Translations under genes and position numbers: made by a program
Notes under the pieces: generated by a model
What the model was told of the DNA's origin: nothing
Database searches by the model: none
The model's input: only the letters and a program-made list of their open reading frames with translations
Shown: one piece after another, positions 50,216 through 58,545 of the stretch
Numbering within the stretch: the stretch's first letter is position 1
How the letters are laid out: each line of letters begins with the position of its first letter
Assembly: GCA_964548165.1 (NCBI GenBank)
Contig: CAZJQD010000009.1
Span: 1 to 64,000, forward strand
Direction: 5' to 3'
Length of the DNA stretch: 64,000 bases
Source: CAZJQD01 sp964548165 [NCBI: uncultured bacterium]
Lineage (GTDB): Bacteria; UBA8481

Positions 50216-51739
50216 TCATTCCGCGTTTCCTGTTGCGAGGGCGCCGAGACGTTCCGCGGTCACTTCTCCGCGAGCGTAGGTCCCGACCGCCCAGCCTTCG
50301 TGCATCACCATCATCCGGTCGCTCATGCCCATCAGTTCCGGCAGTTCGCTGGTCACCAGGACGATCGCGACGCCCTGCTTCTTCAAATCCATGATCAGGT
50401 TGTAGATCTCCTGCTTGGCGCCGATGTCGACGCCGCGCGTGGGTTCGTCCATGAGCAGAACCCGCGGACCGGTCGCCAGCCACTTTCCCAGGACCACCTT
50501 CTGCTGGTTGCCGCCCGAGAGATTGCGGACGATCTGGCTTGCGCCCGGCGTCTTGATCCGGAGGTCGTTGATCAGGTTGTTCTGGCGAGACATCTCCGTC
50601 GCATCGTCGACGACGCCGTTGGCGGAGGAGACGCGGTCGAGCGAGGCCAGGGTGAGGTTGGCGCCGACGGAGAGGCCGAGAACGAGGCCGAAGAGCTTGC
50701 GATCCTCGGTGACGAGCGCGATCCCGGCGTCGATGGCGTCCTTGGGATCGCGGCAGAAGACCTGCTGGCCGCCGATCTTCAGGGTCCCGTCCCAGTACTC
50801 GGGTGGGAAGCCGGCGAAGATGCTCGTGAGCACCTCGGTGCGACCGCTCCCCATCAGCCCGTAGATGCCGAAGACCTCGCCGGCGTGAACCTTGAAGGCG
50901 ATATCGGCGACGAGGAATTCGCCCGGAAGGAGCGGGTGGCGGACCTGCCAGTCCTCGATCTCGAGGAGCGGGCGGCCGGGAAGGTGATCGGAGACCGGAT
51001 AGAGATTGGTGAGCTCGCGGCCGACCATGGCCTTGATGATGTCGTCCTTCGACATCGTCGCCGCGGGCGTCGGCGCCATCACGCTCTTGCCGTCCCTGAG
51101 CACGGCGATCTCGTCGCAGATGCGCTTGAGCTCGTCGAGCTTGTGGGAGATGTAGACCATCGTGACGCCCTCGTCCCGGAAACGGCGCATGATGGAGAAA
51201 AGCTTCTCGACCTCCTTGTCCGAGAGCGCGGAGGTGGGCTCGTCGAGGACGAGGATGTCGGCGCGGTGCGAGAGCGCCTTGGCGATCTCGACGAGCTGCA
51301 TCTGGCCGAGCTTGAGGTCGCGGATCTTGGTGGAGGGATCCAGCTCGATCGCGTACTGCTTCAGGAGAGCGGCGACCTTGGCGTAGGAGGCTCCGCGGTC
51401 GATGACACCGCGCGAGGCGTGTTCGTGGCCCAGGAGGATGTTCTCCGCGATCGTCAGCTCCGGGAAGAGGTTGAGCTCCTGGTGGATGATCGCGATGCCC
51501 CTCGACTCCGCGTCCTTCGTGCCGGAGAAGCGGCAGACCTCGCCGCCGATGACGATCTCGCCCTCGTAGGTCCCGTGCGGGTAGATGCCGGAGAGCACCT
51601 TCATGAGCGTGGACTTGCCCGCGCCGTTCTCGCCGCAGAGCGCGAGGATGCGGCCCTTGTCCACCGCGAGCGTGACGCCGTCGAGCGCGCGGACCCCGGG
51701 GAAGTCCTTGATGATCCCGCGCAGCTCGAGGTAGCTCAT
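50216..51739 (-). CDS. xylG: Sugar ABC transporter ATP-binding protein, XylG/RbsA type
   Basis: A 507-residue duplicated ABC ATPase. First half: Walker A CGENGAGKSTLMKVL, Q loop IIHQELNLFPELTIAENI, a degenerate signature LKLGQMQLVEIAKAL, Walker B ILVLDEPTSAL. Second half: altered Walker A YGLMGSGRTEVL, VTEDRKLFGLVLGLSVGANL, signature LSGGNQQKVVLGKWL, Walker B LLMDEPTRGVDIGAKQEIY. This asymmetry is typical of the CUT2 sugar family. ATG 51739 lies 76 nt after the binding-protein gene. Element E1 follows its stop and may lower readthrough into the permease gene. Confidence 0.93.
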   Translation of the reverse strand: MSYLELRGIIKDFPGVRALDGVTLAVDKGRILALCGENGAGKSTLMKVLSGIYPHGTYEGEIVIGGEVCRFSGTKDAESRGIAIIHQELNLFPELTIAENILLGHEHASRGVIDRGASYAKVAALLKQYAIELDPSTKIRDLKLGQMQLVEIAKALSHRADILVLDEPTSALSDKEVEKLFSIMRRFRDEGVTMVYISHKLDELKRICDEIAVLRDGKSVMAPTPAATMSKDDIIKAMVGRELTNLYPVSDHLPGRPLLEIEDWQVRHPLLPGEFLVADIAFKVHAGEVFGIYGLMGSGRTEVLTSIFAGFPPEYWDGTLKIGGQQVFCRDPKDAIDAGIALVTEDRKLFGLVLGLSVGANLTLASLDRVSSANGVVDDATEMSRQNNLINDLRIKTPGASQIVRNLSGGNQQKVVLGKWLATGPRVLLMDEPTRGVDIGAKQEIYNLIMDLKKQGVAIVLVTSELPELMGMSDRMMVMHEGWAVGTYARGEVTAERLGALATGNAE

Positions 51740-51815
51740 GGAACGTTCACCCGGTCGATGCGGCTACGATCGCCGCCTCGATGGAGATGCGCCAGGAGGG
51801 CAGGTGGCATCCGTC

Positions 51816-52850
51816 TCAGAGCGCGTACCGGGGGCCGGCCTCGACGAGCACGGCCTGGTAATTCTCGGCGGTCACCGGCTTGACCGGCGTCAGGATGGTC
51901 TTGATCCCGACGGCGTTCTTGTAGGTGGTCGGGGGATCCTTCGGGGCGGGCGCCTCGCCGCGCGCGAGCTGGACGGCGAGCTCGGCGGCGGTTGCCGCCA
52001 GGGTGATCTCGTCCTTGTAGACGTCCTGCTGCTGCTTGCCCGAGACGATGAAGGCGATGTTGGCCTTGTCGGCGTCCGCGCCCGTGATGAAGACCTGGCC
52101 GATGCGGCCCGCCTTCTCGACGGCCTGGACGGCGCCGCGCGCCATGCCGCTGTTGTTGCAGAGGATGGCCTTGATGTTCGGGTTCACGACGAGCTGGTTC
52201 TCGGTCGTCGCGAGGGCCTGGTCGGTGCCCCACGCGTCATGATATTGCTGGGCGCCGATGGTGATGCCGGCGGCGGTGAGCGCCGCGCGGTTCGCCTCCG
52301 TGATGGCCTCGGCAACGCTGTGACCCTGCTGTCCCGAGAGGATGAGCGCCTCGCCGGGCCCGCCATGGGACTGCATCCAGGCGACCGCGGCCTCGGCCTG
52401 GAGTCGACCGACCTCCGAGGAGTTCTGGCCCGCGTAGTAGTCGAGATCCTTGTGGTTGATCATGCGATCGTAGGCGACGACCTGGATCCCCTTGGCGTGG
52501 GCCTGGTCGACGAAGATGCCCGCGTTGTCGCTATTGACCGGCTGGATCACGAGGACGTTGATGCCCTGGGCGAGCACGGACTCGACGTTCGTGCGTTGCG
52601 TGGCCTCTTCGTTGTTGCAGGAGAGGAAGATGACCTCGGCGCCGAGGCGCTTGGCGGCCTCCAGGAAACTCTGCTTGTCCCGCTGGTAACGCTCTTCCTG
52701 CTCGGTCGCGAGGATGAATCCGATCTTGAGAGCGGTCGGCGCGGCAGCCGGTGCCTGACCCGCGGGGGCCGGAGGCGTTGGCTTGCCACACGCCGCGGCG
52801 GCAAGGAGCACAAGACCGAGAGCCAACCACTTCGAACCGCGACGGATCAT
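51816..52850 (-). CDS. xylF: Sugar ABC transporter substrate-binding lipoprotein, XylF-like
   Basis: A 344-residue periplasmic binding protein of the Peripla_BP_4 type. The lipoprotein signal MIRRGSKWLALGLVLLAAAAC gives Cys21, followed by a Pro/Ala tether. XylF-like stretches are GFILATEQEERYQRDKQSF, INVLVIQPVNSDNAGIFVDQ, GIQVVAYDRMINHKDLDYYA, SSEVGRLQAEAAVAWMQ and the GADADKANIAFIVSGKQQQDV strand. Xylose is the likeliest ligand, but the terminal GH15-like gene suggests glucose or glucosides. ATG 52850 has GAGGAG 8 nt upstream. First gene of the xylF-xylG-xylH-GH15 operon. Confidence 0.9.
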   Translation of the reverse strand: MIRRGSKWLALGLVLLAAAACGKPTPPAPAGQAPAAAPTALKIGFILATEQEERYQRDKQSFLEAAKRLGAEVIFLSCNNEEATQRTNVESVLAQGINVLVIQPVNSDNAGIFVDQAHAKGIQVVAYDRMINHKDLDYYAGQNSSEVGRLQAEAAVAWMQSHGGPGEALILSGQQGHSVAEAITEANRAALTAAGITIGAQQYHDAWGTDQALATTENQLVVNPNIKAILCNNSGMARGAVQAVEKAGRIGQVFITGADADKANIAFIVSGKQQQDVYKDEITLAATAAELAVQLARGEAPAPKDPPTTYKNAVGIKTILTPVKPVTAENYQAVLVEAGPRYAL

Positions 52851-52888
52851 TGAGAAGACTCCTCGTGAAATAATGGATGCCGAGCTGA

Positions 52889-52899
52889 GTTTAGTAAAC
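52889..52899. promoter_or_regulatory. Possible operator upstream of the sugar transporter operon
   Basis: GTTTAGTAAAC is an 11-bp perfect palindrome about 40 bp upstream of the xylF-like start. On the minus strand it overlaps a TTTACT box lying 17 nt before CATTAT, a candidate promoter. Similar GTTTA/TAAAC half-sites occur in sugar-responsive operators, but the regulator is not in the window. Confidence 0.35.
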
Positions 52900-52924
52900 A
52901 TAGACCGAACCGTGAAGGAGAAAG

Positions 52925-53041
52925 GGTGTCAGGCCAGCAGTTTCGCAGTTCCCGTCGGCATCCCTCAAAACAACGAAATTCAAGCATTCAGCTCCACGCC
53001 GTCGGCGTTGCTGGAAACTGCGAAACTGCGAGCCTGAGACC
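52925..53041. repeat. GGTGTCAGRC element E2 (117 bp, doubled octamer TCGCAGTT)
   Basis: Left arm 52925-52952: GGTGTCAGGC, CAGCAGTT TCGCAGTT CC. The right arm 53013-53041, in reverse complement, reads GGTCTCAGGC, TCGCAGTT TCGCAGTT TCC. Inside, GTCGGC occurs near both arms. It sits between the divergent xylF-like and FAD/Fe-S genes, and its right end is 25 nt from the latter's ATG. Confidence 0.88.
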
Positions 53042-53066
53042 GGGGGCGCGATGTAATCTTGGGTCG

Positions 53067-55838
53067 ATGCCGGACCGAGCAACAGATGAAGACGAGGTTC
53101 ACGCGGCTTTGAAGGCCATGGAAAGGGTCGGCCGCGCGTTGCGGATCCACCGGGACGCTCCGACCCGCGCCCTCTTTGCGACCGATGCCTCCATCTATCA
53201 CTGCCTCCCCGCGGGGGTCTTCTACCCGAGGGATGAAGGCGACCTGGTGCGCGCGGTCGAGGTCTGCGGCGAGCATGGCGTCTCGCTGCTGCCTCGTGGG
53301 GCGGGCACGTCGCTCTCGGGCCAGGCGTTGACCTCGGGGATCATCGTCGACATGTCACGGTTTCGCGCGGTGCGGATCGACGGCGAGCGCGCCTGGGTCC
53401 AGCCGGGAGTCGTGATCGATGACCTGGACCGGGCGGCGGCGACGATTCAGAGGCGCTGGGGGCCGGCCCCAGCCTCCGCGAACCGGGCCACGATCGGCGG
53501 CCTCCTGGCGAATAACGGGACGGGTGCACGATCGGTTGTCTTCGGCATGGCCTCGGATCACCTCCACGCGGCCCGGCTTCTCCTCGCCGACGGATCGATC
53601 CGCGCGTTTCGCCGGGGCGATCTCGATCGGGTGGACGCGTTGACGCGCGAGGTCGTCTCCATCGCCGAACCGGTCTGGGACTCGCCACGCTGGCCGAGGA
53701 CGTGGCGGAACGCGAGCGGCCTGGACCTCCGGGGCATCCGGACCCGCGAGTCGCTACTGCCCCTCTTCTGCGGCAGCGAGGGTCGGCTCGGCATCCTCCT
53801 CGATGCGGAGGTCTCCCTGGTGCCGCGTCCGGCCCGGTCCGTGCTTTGCGTCTTTTATTACGATGATCTCGTGGAAGCCATGCGGGCCGTGCCGCCCCTC
53901 CTCGAGCTTGGGCCCAGCGCCATTGAGCTGATGGACCGGAACATTCTCGCGCTGGCCAGGCAGAGCGCGCATTTCCGCCTGCGCCTCATCACCGGGGAGC
54001 CGGCCGCGATCTTCATGGTCGAGTTCGAGGCGCCGGACTCGGGTGCGGATGCGGCGGCTCGCCTGGAGGCGCAGGTCCGCGCGGCGCGCGGGCTGGGCGC
54101 CCGGATGGTCTTGACGGATCCGGCCGACCAGCGCGAGATCTGGAATACCCGCAAGGAAGGGCTTGGCCTTCTGATGTCCTCGCGAGCCCGCAGGCGGCCG
54201 CTCCCGTTTATCGAGGACTGCGCGGTCCCGGTGCCGGCGCTGCCGGAGTATGTCGAGCGGCTGAACGCGATCCTGGAGCGGCATGGCACCGAGGGCGCCT
54301 TCTACGCTCACGCCTCCGCCGGCTGCCTTCACGTCCGTCCGCTCATCGATCTGCATGACCCCGCCGATCGCGCGCACATGGACGCCATCCTCGAGGAGAC
54401 CGCCGCGCTCGTCGGCGAACACGGCGGGACCCTCTCGGGCGAGCACGGTGACGGATTCTCCAAGAGCCCGCACCTCGCGGCCGTCTTTGGCGACGAGATC
54501 GTGGGCGCCTTCGAGCGCGTTCGCAGGGCCTTCGATCCGCAGGGGCTCTTTCGCGTGCCGCGGAAAGCCGGCCTTCGCGTTGATCGGCCGCGGCGGGCAT
54601 TCTCCGGCTTCCTGGCCCGGGAGGAGGGTTTTGCGGGCGCCGTGGAGCGATGCAACGGCGAGGGTGCCTGCAAGAAGCGGGAGGGCACGATGTGCCCGTC
54701 GTACCAGGCCTCGGGTGACGAGGCGCTCTCCACGCGCGGCCGCGCCAACCTGCTCGCGGCGTGGCTGGCCGTCTCGCCGGGCGATACGAGGACGAAAGGG
54801 GCGGGACGCTACGGCGATGACGAGGCGGCGCTGGCTGGGGAACTGGATCGATCTCTTGGCGCTTGCCTGGCGTGCAAGGCCTGCTCGTCGGAGTGTCCCT
54901 CGTCGGTGGACATGGCGGGGCTGAAGGCGGAGTGGTTGGCGTCGCGCGGACCGAGCTGGTCGGACCGGTTCTTCGCGTCCTACGCCGACCTGGCCCTGGT
55001 CGGGCGGGTGCTGGGCGGCGTTCCCCTCGCCGGGATCGTGAAGCGGTTGTTTGGTATCGACCACCGCGCCGAGCTGGCGGCGCCGGTGCGCGAGGGATTC
55101 TTCGACCGCTGGAAGAAGGAAGGTCGCGCCTGGGGACAAGACCCGGCGCTTGATCCGGCCGCCGCCGATGTACTTCTCTTCGTCGATACGCACGCGGAGT
55201 TCTTCGAGCCGGGCGTCGGCGAGGCGTTCTGCCGGTTGGCGTCCGCGGCCGGGCTGAGAGTCGCGCCCGTCCGACCCGGTTGCTGCCAGCGTCCGGCCTT
55301 CTCGCGGGGGATGCTGGACGTGGCCCGCGCCGGTCTGGCCGGCTGGACTCTTGCGGGCTCCGCGCCTCTCGTCGTCTTGGAACCGTCCTGCCTCTCGATG
55401 CTCAGGGATGACGCGCCAAAGCTCGTGCCGGAGTTCTCGTCGCTGGCCTCCCGCGTCGTCGGAGCGGAAGCGTTCCTCCTTGCCCACGCGGGCCGGCTCG
55501 CGTTTGAAGAGGGACCGGACTTTCTTCTCCACGCGCATTGCCACCAGAAGGCCGAGCACGGGGATGATGCCGTTCGCAGGCTGTTGGAATTGGCGGCGCC
55601 CGTGAGCGTCCTGGACGCGGGATGCTGTGGGATGGCCGGTTCGTTCGGCTACGACGCCGCGACGTACAACCTGTCGCTGGCGGTCGCGGAGGACAGGTTC
55701 CTGCCTGGTCTGCGAGCGGCGGGGGAGCGCGCGGTGGCGCTGACGGGACGCTCCTGCCGCGAGATGGCGACGCGCCACGGCCTGGGTGGTCGACACCCGC
55801 TGATGTTGCTCGCGTCCCGGCTGAAGTCATCGGCGTGA
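53067..55838 (+). CDS. FAD-linked/Fe-S dehydrogenase fusion (YdiJ/D-2-hydroxyacid type)
   Basis: A 923-residue fusion. The FAD-binding PCMH domain (about 25-210) has LLPRGAGTSLSGQALTSGII and ANRATIGGLLANNGTGARSV. The FAD-oxidase C-terminal domain (to about 490) has FYAHASAGCLHVRPLIDLH and SGEHGDGFSKSP. Fe-S motifs follow: CNGEGACKKREGTMCPS and CLACKACSSECPSSVDM. Two CCG domains (RPGCCQRPAFSRGML; DAGCCGMAGSFGYD) close it. Relatives oxidise D-2-hydroxyglutarate, D-lactate or glycolate and pass electrons to the quinone pool. ATG 53067 is used; a longer frame would read through element E2. The next gene starts in its stop. Confidence 0.88.
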   Translation: MPDRATDEDEVHAALKAMERVGRALRIHRDAPTRALFATDASIYHCLPAGVFYPRDEGDLVRAVEVCGEHGVSLLPRGAGTSLSGQALTSGIIVDMSRFRAVRIDGERAWVQPGVVIDDLDRAAATIQRRWGPAPASANRATIGGLLANNGTGARSVVFGMASDHLHAARLLLADGSIRAFRRGDLDRVDALTREVVSIAEPVWDSPRWPRTWRNASGLDLRGIRTRESLLPLFCGSEGRLGILLDAEVSLVPRPARSVLCVFYYDDLVEAMRAVPPLLELGPSAIELMDRNILALARQSAHFRLRLITGEPAAIFMVEFEAPDSGADAAARLEAQVRAARGLGARMVLTDPADQREIWNTRKEGLGLLMSSRARRRPLPFIEDCAVPVPALPEYVERLNAILERHGTEGAFYAHASAGCLHVRPLIDLHDPADRAHMDAILEETAALVGEHGGTLSGEHGDGFSKSPHLAAVFGDEIVGAFERVRRAFDPQGLFRVPRKAGLRVDRPRRAFSGFLAREEGFAGAVERCNGEGACKKREGTMCPSYQASGDEALSTRGRANLLAAWLAVSPGDTRTKGAGRYGDDEAALAGELDRSLGACLACKACSSECPSSVDMAGLKAEWLASRGPSWSDRFFASYADLALVGRVLGGVPLAGIVKRLFGIDHRAELAAPVREGFFDRWKKEGRAWGQDPALDPAAADVLLFVDTHAEFFEPGVGEAFCRLASAAGLRVAPVRPGCCQRPAFSRGMLDVARAGLAGWTLAGSAPLVVLEPSCLSMLRDDAPKLVPEFSSLASRVVGAEAFLLAHAGRLAFEEGPDFLLHAHCHQKAEHGDDAVRRLLELAAPVSVLDAGCCGMAGSFGYDAATYNLSLAVAEDRFLPGLRAAGERAVALTGRSCREMATRHGLGGRHPLMLLASRLKSSA

Positions 55839-56572
55839 TGGGTCCGCAAGATCCGGGGCCGAACCGGTGGGATTTTGCGCCGCCCGAGAGCGCGGACGAG
55901 ACCGGGCTCGTGGGACTCGGCGCCGATCTCGAGCCCGGCACGCTCGTGGCCGCCTACGGGGCCGGAATTTTCCCCTGGCCGCACGAGGGTTGGCCGCTCC
56001 CGTGGTTCTCGCCGGATCCACGCGCCATCATTACGGCCGCGACCCTTCACGTTTCGCGCCGGCTGGCCCGCGTCATCCGGTCGTCATCGTGGACGACGAC
56101 CGTGGACCAGGCGTTTTCCGCCGTGATGGCGTCCTGCGCCGCGTGTCGCGACGAGGGGACGTGGATCACGCCGGCCATGCGAGGCGCCTACGAGCGGCTC
56201 CATGGCCTGGGATGGGCTCACAGCGTGGAGGTCTGGAACGGAGAGGATCTCGTCGGGGGGATCTACGGTGTCCAGGTCGGCGGGGTCTTCACCGGCGAGT
56301 CGATGTTTCACCTGGCTCCGGACGCCTCCAAGGTGGCGCTGGCCGACCTGGTCCTGAGGATCGCGGAGGCCGGTGGATGGGCCCTGGACGCGCAGGTTCC
56401 CACGCCGCACCTGGAATCCCTGGGGGCACGGGCCGTGTCGCGCCGGGAATTCCTGCATCAGCTCGCCCTGGAGCGTCGTCGCGTCGTCGATTTGAATCCG
56501 GACTCCCGCCCGGCGCGGTGGATCACGGGCCGGATGCCCGCCGCGCGAGAGCTTCATCCCGAGGTTTCGTGA
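55838..56572 (+). CDS. aat: Leucyl/phenylalanyl-tRNA--protein transferase
   Basis: Adds Leu or Phe to N-terminal Lys/Arg, making substrates for ClpS-ClpAP. The 244 residues show the family core: VGLGADLEPGTLVAAYGAGI, FPWPHEGWPLPWFSPDPRAI, WITPAMRGAYERLHGLGWAH, SVEVWNGEDLVGGIYGVQVG, FTGESMFHLAPDASKVAL and the DAQVPTPHLESLGA tail. The length is normal. ATG 55838 overlaps the preceding stop (TGATG); GTG 55835 just before it is also in frame. No clpS or clpA is nearby. Confidence 0.95.
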   Translation: MGPQDPGPNRWDFAPPESADETGLVGLGADLEPGTLVAAYGAGIFPWPHEGWPLPWFSPDPRAIITAATLHVSRRLARVIRSSSWTTTVDQAFSAVMASCAACRDEGTWITPAMRGAYERLHGLGWAHSVEVWNGEDLVGGIYGVQVGGVFTGESMFHLAPDASKVALADLVLRIAEAGGWALDAQVPTPHLESLGARAVSRREFLHQLALERRRVVDLNPDSRPARWITGRMPAARELHPEVS

Positions 56573-56579
56573 GACGAGC

Positions 56580-56609
56580 TTGAGTGCGGGCCGGGAGCTT
56601 CGCTATCAT
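56580..56609 (+). promoter_or_regulatory. Promoter for the FmdB-like gene, leaderless geometry
   Basis: TTGAGT (56580-56585), an 18-nt spacer and TATCAT (56604-56609). The -10 box ends 6 nt before the ATG at 56616, so the predicted start site coincides with the start codon. Confidence 0.45.
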
Positions 56610-56615
56610 TCCCCC

Positions 56616-56846
56616 ATGCCCATCTACGAATACCGGTGCGCGAAGTGCGAGCACACCTGGTCCGATCTCGTCAGCTCGTCCACGTCACCGCTGCCTGCGT
56701 GCCCGGACTGCAAGGGGAAGCGCGTCGAGAAGCTCTTCTCCGTCTTCGCCGCGTCCACGAACGAGGTCCCTGGCGCCGACGCGTGTGCCACGGGTCCTGG
56801 CCCGTCGTGCGGCCCCTCCAACTGCGGCTGTGGCCGGTTTAACTGA
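56616..56846 (+). CDS. FmdB-family zinc-ribbon protein
   Basis: A 76-residue putative regulatory zinc ribbon: MPIYEYRCAKCEHTW opens with Cys8 and Cys11, and ACPDCKGKRVEKLFS supplies Cys29 and Cys32. These four would bind one zinc. The C-terminus has a further Cys cluster (DACATGPGPSCGPSNCGCGR), common in this family. ATG 56616 begins at the family start; the 12-residue extension from 56580 lacks support and overlaps the promoter. No ribosome-binding site is seen. Role unknown beyond the family label. Confidence 0.87.
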   Translation: MPIYEYRCAKCEHTWSDLVSSSTSPLPACPDCKGKRVEKLFSVFAASTNEVPGADACATGPGPSCGPSNCGCGRFN

Positions 56847-56898
56847 CGAGCACCGAACGTTGACGCGAGAGGCCCGTGCCGGCCACGGCCTGAAATCC

Positions 56899-56928
56899 TT
56901 GCCGCGATTGCTTTGAAACCGGTATAAT
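56899..56928 (+). promoter_or_regulatory. Promoter for the radical SAM gene
   Basis: TTGCCG (56899-56904), an 18-nt spacer and a perfect TATAAT (56923-56928). The transcript would begin near 56935, leaving a leader of about 65 nt to ATG 57001. An imperfect palindrome GGCCCGTGCCGGCCACGGCC just upstream (56871-56890) may end the previous transcript, though it has no T-tract. Confidence 0.65.
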
Positions 56929-57000
56929 CCGAACCGCGCTGGTACTGTTTCGGTGCCCGCGTCACTTGCTGCCAGAAGCCTCGGGAGGCCCACCGCTCGG

Positions 57001-58545
57001 ATGTCGATCGTCACGCTCATCAATCCTCCCGGCATCAAGACCTTCTCCTCCATCCAGATGCAGACGCCGAATGCGCCCATCGGGATCGCATATATCGCCG
57101 CCGTCCTGAAGCAGGAGGGCATCGCCTACAAGGTCATCGATGCCGTCGGTGAGGGTATGGACACGATCACGGCTTACCCCGCGCGGCCGGACATGCTGAT
57201 GCAGGGGCTCACCTACGACCAGATCATCGACCGCATCCCGGAGAACTCCGACATCATCGGGTTCACCTGCATGTTCTCGACGCTCTGGCCCATCACGCGC
57301 GAGATCATCCAGAAGGCGCGCGAGAGGTTCCCGAACGCGCTTCTCGTCCTGGGCGGCGAGCACGGCACCGCGGTCGTGGAGGTTTCGCTTCGCACCGCGC
57401 CCCTGGACATGATCTGCCTCGGCGAGGGCATCGAGACGGTGGTCTCCATCGTCGAGGGATACCGCAAGGATCCGAAGTCGCGCGCGCACTGGCCTGAGAT
57501 CAAGGGCATCGCCTATCTCGGCGCGGACGGCGCCGTGGTGAACACCGGTCTCTCGGCCCGCAAGCGCGACGTGGATGCCATCCCGACCCCGGACTGGGAA
57601 TCGGTTCCGGTGAGGGAATACATCGATCGTCACCAGATCAACGGCGCCAACCTCGGCCGATCGATGCAGCTCCTGGCGACCTGGGGCTGTCCCTACCAGT
57701 GCACGTTCTGCTCGAATCCGGCCATGTGGACCCAGCGCTGGATCCCGCGCAGTCCCAAGCTCGTGGCGGACGAGATGGAGCTCTACAAGAACAAGTACAA
57801 CGTCACGAACTTCGATTTCCAGGACCTGACGGCGATGGTGCGCCGGAGCTGGGTGCTGGAGTTCGCGCAGGAGTTGATCGACCGCAAGCTGAACGTCACC
57901 TGGCAGTTGCCGAGCGGCACGCGCGCGGAGGTCTTCGACGAGGAGGTCGCCAAGGCGCTCTACAACTCCGGCCTGCGTCTCCTTTCGTTCGCCCCCGAGT
58001 CCGGTTCCGAGTACATGCTCAAGCTCATCAAGAAGCAGGTCAACATCCCGAAGATGCTCGGGGCGATGAAGATCGCCATCGACTCCGGCCTCAAGCTCTC
58101 CTGCTTCATCGTCATCGGTTTCCCGGGCGAGACGCGCGAGACCATCAAGGACACGATGCGCCTGGTGAGAAAGATGGCCGTCCTCGGCGTCCACGACGTC
58201 GCGGTCACCAAGTTCGTCCCGTATCCCGGCTCCCAGCTCTTCCGGGAACTCCAGGAGCAGGGCAAGCTCAAGCTCGACGACGATTTCTTCATCATGCCCA
58301 TGGACTTCTACACGTCGAAGGCGCCGAGCTTCGTGGAGGGCATGTCGAGCCGTTACATGTTCTGGACCATGTACTGGATGTTCCTGAACTTCTACGCGAT
58401 CTCGTTCAGCCTTCGCCCGTGGCGGTTCTTCACCGCGCTCTTCAGCGTCACGCAGGGCCAGGAACCCACCCGCTTCGCCAAGTGGCTCAACGACATGTTC
58501 ATCGTCCGCTTCAAGTGGAGGCGACAGGCCGCCAAGACGGCCTAG
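57001..58545 (+). CDS. B12-binding radical SAM protein
   Basis: A 514-residue enzyme: an N-terminal cobalamin-binding Rossmann domain (about 1-170: VTLINPPGIKTFSS, PIGIAYIAAVLKQEG, LVLGGEHGTAVVEVSL, ICLGEGIETV) and a radical SAM barrel (about 215-440) with Cys230, Cys234 and Cys237 in GCPYQCTFC, then RRSWVLEFAQELIDRKLNVT and LSFAPESGSEYMLKLIKKQ. A C-terminal part of about 75 residues has aromatic hydrophobic segments that may associate with membrane. Such proteins methylate or rearrange hopanoids, lipids or antibiotics; the substrate cannot be named. ATG 57001 has GGGAGG about 13 nt upstream. Monocistronic. Confidence 0.9.
   Translation: MSIVTLINPPGIKTFSSIQMQTPNAPIGIAYIAAVLKQEGIAYKVIDAVGEGMDTITAYPARPDMLMQGLTYDQIIDRIPENSDIIGFTCMFSTLWPITREIIQKARERFPNALLVLGGEHGTAVVEVSLRTAPLDMICLGEGIETVVSIVEGYRKDPKSRAHWPEIKGIAYLGADGAVVNTGLSARKRDVDAIPTPDWESVPVREYIDRHQINGANLGRSMQLLATWGCPYQCTFCSNPAMWTQRWIPRSPKLVADEMELYKNKYNVTNFDFQDLTAMVRRSWVLEFAQELIDRKLNVTWQLPSGTRAEVFDEEVAKALYNSGLRLLSFAPESGSEYMLKLIKKQVNIPKMLGAMKIAIDSGLKLSCFIVIGFPGETRETIKDTMRLVRKMAVLGVHDVAVTKFVPYPGSQLFRELQEQGKLKLDDDFFIMPMDFYTSKAPSFVEGMSSRYMFWTMYWMFLNFYAISFSLRPWRFFTALFSVTQGQEPTRFAKWLNDMFIVRFKWRRQAAKTA

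Noticed and set aside
52926-53066. N-terminal extension of the FAD/Fe-S protein through element E2.
   Set aside because: The extra residues come from the inverted-repeat element and lack family similarity; ATG 53067 begins the conserved part.
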